Shown in pieces: positions 61,994 to 64,000 of a stretch of DNA of 64,000 bases. A program made the position numbers and the translations under genes. The notes under the pieces were generated by a model, which was given only the letters and a program-made list of their open reading frames with translations, was not told the origin of the DNA and searched no databases. Numbering within the stretch: position 1 is the first letter of the stretch; every line of letters starts with the position of its first letter. The stretch covers positions 5,300,001-5,364,000 of the forward strand of contig JAMPIT010000890.1 of the NCBI GenBank assembly GCA_026261815.1, read 5' to 3'. This stretch comes from Monarcha castaneiventris obscurior. Taxonomy: Eukaryota > Chordata > Aves > Passeriformes > Monarchidae.

Positions 61994-64000
61994 GTAAGGG
62001 GTTTAATACCAAACCAAAAATATTTCTATTTTTTTAAATGTATATTTATTTTTTATGTTAAAGTGAAGTACACTCCTGTCTTACTGATCTGCCTGAGTTT
62101 CTGCAAATTAAGCCCCACCACAGACCTATGATGGTTATTAAGACATTAATATATACAGATTTTTTTTTTTTTTGGTCTTTGTTGAAATTAAGTTGACAAA
62201 GGAGTATCTACACATAAGTAGCCTGTGCTCTTATTCACAGGGGTAGCAGTCCTTTCTCCTGAGTTGAATTTTCTTTCGTGCCTCATCAGATCACTTTCCC
62301 TTCTGCAGGAATGTTGACAAAACAAAGCGTGGAAGATGATGTTGTTGCAGACAGCTGGAGGAAAACTGCCTGCCAGTTTAAATTACATTGTTTCATTAAG
62401 CTGGGGAAGTTTTGTCTTTTTAGAGAAGCTGAGACTAATTGAACATGTGAGCATGCACCTACAAGGGTGTGTCTAGAGTCAGGAGGAGAATCAACAAAAG
62501 CCCCTAAATTCTTGGTTTATTTTCTGTAAAGTTTCTCCTTCTTTTTTATAAAATTTCATGACTTACTATACTTTATTTTAGAAGATAATCTGGTCCCCAG
62601 AGGTTTTCCAGCTTTTCCACCTTTTTTCCTGTTAGAAATTGTGCTGGTAGTTACTTAGGTATATTTCCTTACCATCATTATTTTGCAATTATAAAGTTGC
62701 TACTTTATTAGTAACAAGACTTAGCCTGCACTGTGGTCAAGCTTGTATGATGTTGCAAGAATTTCCAAACAGCATTTGCTCAGTCATTTGAAATGGTTGC
62801 TACTATACTGAAGTAGTCATAGTATCAGATAGTTTTTTGTGGTGGACTGTGTACTTTGAAAGGCTCAAAAAGTAAGAGAAAGGGCAGAATTAATATAATT
62901 TGGAAAGTAAAGTATTCAACTAGTAACATGGCTTTTTCCTAAACGTTTCTTTTTGTAAGTAAGAAACTTGAAAGTGGGTGAGTGGATTCAGGGCTTTAGA
63001 TTGAAAAAGAGACATGAAAAGGTTTCTGTTGCTGAGATTTTCTTTTCCTGTGTGCAGCCTGTTACCCGTATAAAATGAAAATGGATCAAGAGATGCTGAA
63101 AGAAATTGTGGGTATGAAAATCTGAGTAGGGTTGGAATAAAAGTAGTAAACTGGTAGTGAGATTGTGATTTTTTTGTAAAAATGCAAGGAAGGAGAGAAG
63201 AAAATCTTGAAGAAGCAGATGAACAAGAACTGAGTGACTGTTAAGGAGTAGAGATATTTTCAATGATGTTGACCTCTGCAAGATCTCAGATGAGTAGAAA
63301 ATGAAGTAATGCTTCTCATTCTTCCAACTTAATGATGAGCATGTACTTTCTGGGTGGTGGAGTGAAGCAGAGCAATTTGTGAGCTATTGGCTATCCCCAA
63401 GGAGAGAAAATCAATTGCATCTCCTCTATTTCACAGAGTTTCTCTCCTTTTTAGTGAATTATTTCCAGGTATTATAAAGGACTCTTTGCTGGTGCTTTTT
63501 CATGTGGGGACTGCTGTCAGTAATAGCATCTTTAATACAAAAAAAAAAAAAAAAAAGCTTTAATCAGTGAAGAACCTTAAAAAGGGAAAAAATCCTATTA
63601 GAAAAGGAAATTGTTCTCCCTTTTTTCACAGTGTGAGATGGTGAGGCGGGAGAGCGGGTGAAGACCTCGCAGGGGGCTGAAAGTCTGTGAGGTCGGAGGA
63701 TTTGGTTTGTCTTTGTGTCGCTCTGGTTTGAAGCCCCTTCAATTTCACTCTGGTTTAGATGAGAATTTGGAATCCCCCAGTGCCTGAGACAGAAAGCTGA
63801 AGCAGTTCTTAGTTTTGAATGGTGGGCATGAGAGAGTTAATCTGGTGTCAGGGAATCTGGTGAGCCTTTGCTGATATTCCCTGTGTGCAAATTTTGTACA
63901 AAGCTTTGTAATACGGACAAAAGGCTGAATTTTACATGCAGTTCTCTTCTCTGAAAATTGTCGGGATTTCCTTTCTGGCAAAAATGCATAAGGATCCCAT
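61994..64000 (+). other. ADGRL3: ADGRL3 intron after the olfactomedin exon (partial)
   Basis: Begins with donor GTAAGG and continues beyond the right edge. It is AT-rich with T14 (62160-62173) and A19 (63539-63557) runs. No sequence resembling the next latrophilin exon (the linker after the olfactomedin domain) was seen. No transposon or RNA gene was recognised. Confidence 0.85.
63539..63557. repeat. A19 homopolymer
   Basis: Nineteen consecutive A followed by GCTTT. No SINE-like or retrocopy body is recognisable next to it. Confidence 0.9.

Overview
The window is vertebrate genomic DNA, most likely from a bird. It carries three coding exons of one large plus-strand gene, separated by very long introns. 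I recognise the gene as ADGRL3 (latrophilin-3), a synaptic adhesion GPCR. The protein fragments match latrophilin-3 rather than latrophilin-1 or -2. CR1 LINE remnants, a compact solo LTR and otherwise low repeat content point to an avian genome. No prokaryotic features, RNA genes or CRISPR arrays were seen.

Layout. 1-25440 is the 3' part of an intron, with a minus-strand solo LTR at 11500-11933. 25441-25550 is the exon encoding the C-terminal third of the RBL/SUEL lectin domain, ending in phase 1. 25551-59420 is a 33,870-bp intron with a 1.7-kb decayed and internally deleted CR1 copy (about 36660-38350) and a short CR1 3' tail (55774-55880). 59421-59435 is a 15-nt microexon encoding the linker KVEQK. 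59436-61192 is a 1,757-bp intron with a CpG-rich patch. 61193-61993 is one 801-nt exon encoding the whole olfactomedin domain. 61994-64000 is the start of the next intron. The upstream exons (signal peptide, first two thirds of the lectin domain) and downstream exons (Ser/Thr-rich linker, hormone-receptor motif, GAIN/GPS, 7TM, tail) are not in the window.

How the parts work together. The lectin domain binds teneurins and the olfactomedin domain binds FLRT proteins and contributes to adhesion. The microexon sits exactly on the joint between them. All three exons join in phase 1, so the microexon can be included (...CVPY-KVEQK-VFLCPG...) or skipped (...CVPY-IFLCPG...) without breaking the frame. 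This is the known latrophilin splice site A switch. It is the most informative biological element here, and an ORF search would miss it because of its size.

The rest is non-coding. Within it I flag the LTR with promoter-like architecture, a G-quadruplex motif, perfect palindromes, an E-box/CRE/TATA cluster, two phase-compatible cryptic exons and a CpG-rich patch. None of these is more than a hypothesis from sequence alone. I did not find a clearly undescribed biological system.
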